Positions 4,624-6,061 of a stretch of DNA of 6,061 nt are shown piece after piece; the first letter of the stretch is position 1; each line of letters opens with the position of its first letter. The stretch is from Tidjanibacter sp. GTDB lineage: Bacteria > Bacteroidota > Bacteroidia > Bacteroidales > Rikenellaceae. The translations under genes were made by a program, and so were the position numbers. The DNA is taken from the NCBI GenBank assembly GCA_017379955.1, contig JAFNVE010000090.1, forward strand, positions 1 through 6,061, read 5' to 3'. The notes beneath the pieces were generated by a model. That model did no database searches and was not told where the DNA came from. It saw only the letters and a list, made by a program, of their open reading frames with translations.

Positions 4624-6061
4624 CTACCCTATTACTTGCAACTTCGCAAATTTGTTTAAAAGCGTCTTTTTGCCTGCTGCGGGGTTATCGAAATCGACGG
4701 TCACTTTAATATCGTTTGCCAATGGCTCCATCTCCACCACAGTGCCAGGGCCAAACTTGGCGTGTGTCACCCTGTCGCCCACCTTAGGCGCACCCGAAGA
4801 GGGTGTTGCTGCAGGGGTTGCCGCAGGGGTTGTGGTGGGGGTTATCTTGCGCAACGATGCGGGATTGGCAGGGGCAATGGGGCGCACTCTCTCGGGCTGC
4901 TGCTTAGGCTGGTAACCGCCATATCGTGAGCCACTTGCACCACTCGCACCACCAAACCTACGGCCACCATAGCCACCCTCCGCAGGGCGGTTGTTTGCGC
5001 CATACTGACGGCGCAGACGCTCCAGGGGGTTATCCTCGCCATCCTCCTCATCGGGGTCGAAACGGATGTCGAGATATTGTTGGTCAAGCTCTTTTAGGAA
5101 TCGGCTCGGACGACAGAACTCGGTATTGCCCCACTTAAAGCGGGTCTGGGCAAACGACAAGGTGGCCTGTCGCTCTGCACGAGTGAGAGCCACATAGAAC
5201 AGACGGCGTTCCTCTTCGAGTTGTGCCTCGTCGCCCATCGACCTCAGCGAGGGGAAGAGCTGCTCCTCCAAGCCCACGATAAATACGGTGTCGAACTCCA
5301 AGCCCTTCGAGGCGTGCACGGTCATCAGCGTAACGCGTGCCGCACCATCGCCCTCCTTATCCATATCGGTCAGCAGTGCCACATTTTGCAACCACTCCTC
5401 GATGGTAGGCTCTGTCGGCTCGCCCTCCTCGGCAGGGAGTTGGCTCTTCTCCTTGGTGAACTCCTGCATCGAGTTGAGCAACTCCTCAACATTGGCCTTG
5501 GCATCTGCGCCCTCCGGTCCGGCCAGGGTGAGGCTGTTGAGAATACCCGAGCGGGTGGCAACCATCAAGCCAAACTCATAGAGGCTCTTCTCGGTGCGAC
5601 CGAGAGCAATCTCGGTTATAAGGGCTACAAACTCCTTCACCTTGCCACCCACCACCTTCCACTCGGGGCTGTCGGGCGCAAGCGAGGCGAGTGCCTCCCA
5701 GATACTCATCCCACGCTCGGTAGCGAGGGTGCGCAGTCGGCTCTGGGTAACATCACCGATTCCACGCGCAGGGTAGTTTACAATACGAAGAAACGCCTCA
5801 TCATCTTTCGGGTTGACAATCAAGCGAATATAGGCAAGCATATCGCGAATCTCCTTATGGTCGTAGAAAGAGCGACCGCCATAGATGCGATATGGGATAT
5901 TGTTGCGGCGGAGTGCCTCCTCCAAGGCTCGCGACTGGGCATTTGTGCGATAGAGAACGGCAATATTGTCCCACGCGATATCGGCAGTGCGGTTGGCTGC
6001 TCGGATTGCCGAGGCCACCATCTGAGCCTCTTCGCTATCGGTGTAGGCACGCAGTACGACA
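4624..6061 (-). CDS. pcrA: PcrA/UvrD-type superfamily 1 DNA helicase, C-terminal part (N-terminus outside the window)
   Basis: This is a 3'-5' ATP-dependent DNA helicase acting in nucleotide excision repair, replication restart and transcription-coupled processes. 478 residues are visible; the frame is open to the right edge, starting VVLRAYTDSEEAQ, so the Met at 6019-6021 is internal. Walker A, motif Ia and the DEXQ box are off-window. Seen in order are IAVLYRTNAQSRALEEAL (about 6-23 residues into domain 2A after that Met), YGGRSFYDHKEIRDML, NYPARGIGDVT, motif V TVHASKGLEFDTVFIVG (5272-5322) and motif VI EERRLFYVALTRA (5176-5214). A low-complexity Gly-rich then Thr/Pro/Ala-rich linker (4786-5004) leads to a C-terminal Tudor-like domain, VGDRVTHAKFGPGTVVE onward (4636-4785), the RNA-polymerase-contacting module of PcrA. 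The stop is TAG at 4624-4626. pcrA versus uvrD naming is a matter of convention; the Tudor-like end favours PcrA. Confidence 0.94.
   Translation of the reverse strand, partial: VVLRAYTDSEEAQMVASAIRAANRTADIAWDNIAVLYRTNAQSRALEEALRRNNIPYRIYGGRSFYDHKEIRDMLAYIRLIVNPKDDEAFLRIVNYPARGIGDVTQSRLRTLATERGMSIWEALASLAPDSPEWKVVGGKVKEFVALITEIALGRTEKSLYEFGLMVATRSGILNSLTLAGPEGADAKANVEELLNSMQEFTKEKSQLPAEEGEPTEPTIEEWLQNVALLTDMDKEGDGAARVTLMTVHASKGLEFDTVFIVGLEEQLFPSLRSMGDEAQLEEERRLFYVALTRAERQATLSFAQTRFKWGNTEFCRPSRFLKELDQQYLDIRFDPDEEDGEDNPLERLRRQYGANNRPAEGGYGGRRFGGASGASGSRYGGYQPKQQPERVRPIAPANPASLRKITPTTTPAATPAATPSSGAPKVGDRVTHAKFGPGTVVEMEPLANDIKVTVDFDNPAAGKKTLLNKFAKLQVIG
4802..4849. repeat. 12-bp in-frame tandem repeat in the helicase linker
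   Basis: Four 12-bp units (4802-4813, 4814-4825, 4826-4837, 4838-4849), each beginning GGKGTT on the + strand, encode the repeated four-residue pattern T-T-T-P, A-A-T-P, A-A-T-P of the linker on the - strand. Because the unit is a multiple of three, gain or loss of copies would change linker length without a frameshift. Divergence between units is modest, mainly in the last six bases. Confidence 0.6.

Noticed and set aside
4505..4915. 136-codon + strand ORF spanning the nth-helicase junction
   Set aside because: It runs antisense through two clear genes; its Gly/Val/Ala repeats are the complement of the helicase linker repeat.

Overview
The window looks like chromosomal DNA of a Bacteroidales bacterium (Bacteroidota). 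The evidence is the kind of proteins encoded, an AT-rich translation start without a Shine-Dalgarno sequence at the peptidase gene, a TAnnTTTG-type box in the main intergenic gap, and a secreted peptidase carrying a C-terminal outer-membrane beta-barrel. An Alistipes-like (Rikenellaceae) source is my guess from coding composition and the style of the extragenic palindromes. It is not proven by anything here.

Layout. Positions 1-3619 carry three genes on the + strand: the 3' part of tyrS (tyrosyl-tRNA synthetase), asnA (ammonia-dependent asparagine synthetase) and a secreted M28-family metallopeptidase fused to a predicted eight-stranded barrel. The gaps are 65 bp and 18 bp, so asnA and the peptidase gene are probably co-transcribed. 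Positions 6061-3953 carry two genes on the - strand: the C-terminal two thirds of a PcrA/UvrD helicase, then nth (endonuclease III) 47 bp downstream. These two form a plausible DNA-repair unit. The two blocks converge on a gene-free gap at 3620-3952.

The gap is the most unusual part of the window. It holds, in order: a short perfect palindrome flanked by direct repeats; a 123-bp element (3678-3800) with 10-bp perfect terminal inverted repeats enclosing three further hairpins, so that the whole can fold as a four-way junction; two kinds of short tandem repeat (9-bp and 7-bp units); and a bidirectional terminator that contains the nth stop codon in its centre. A TAACTTTG box lies in the first inner hairpin, directly upstream of an 18-bp terminator-like stem.

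The genes themselves are mostly ordinary housekeeping. tyrS and asnA serve amino-acid and translation metabolism, and pcrA and nth serve DNA repair. The peptidase-barrel fusion and the structured intergenic element are the items most worth following up. I see no CRISPR array, tRNA, rRNA, complete insertion sequence or defence system.
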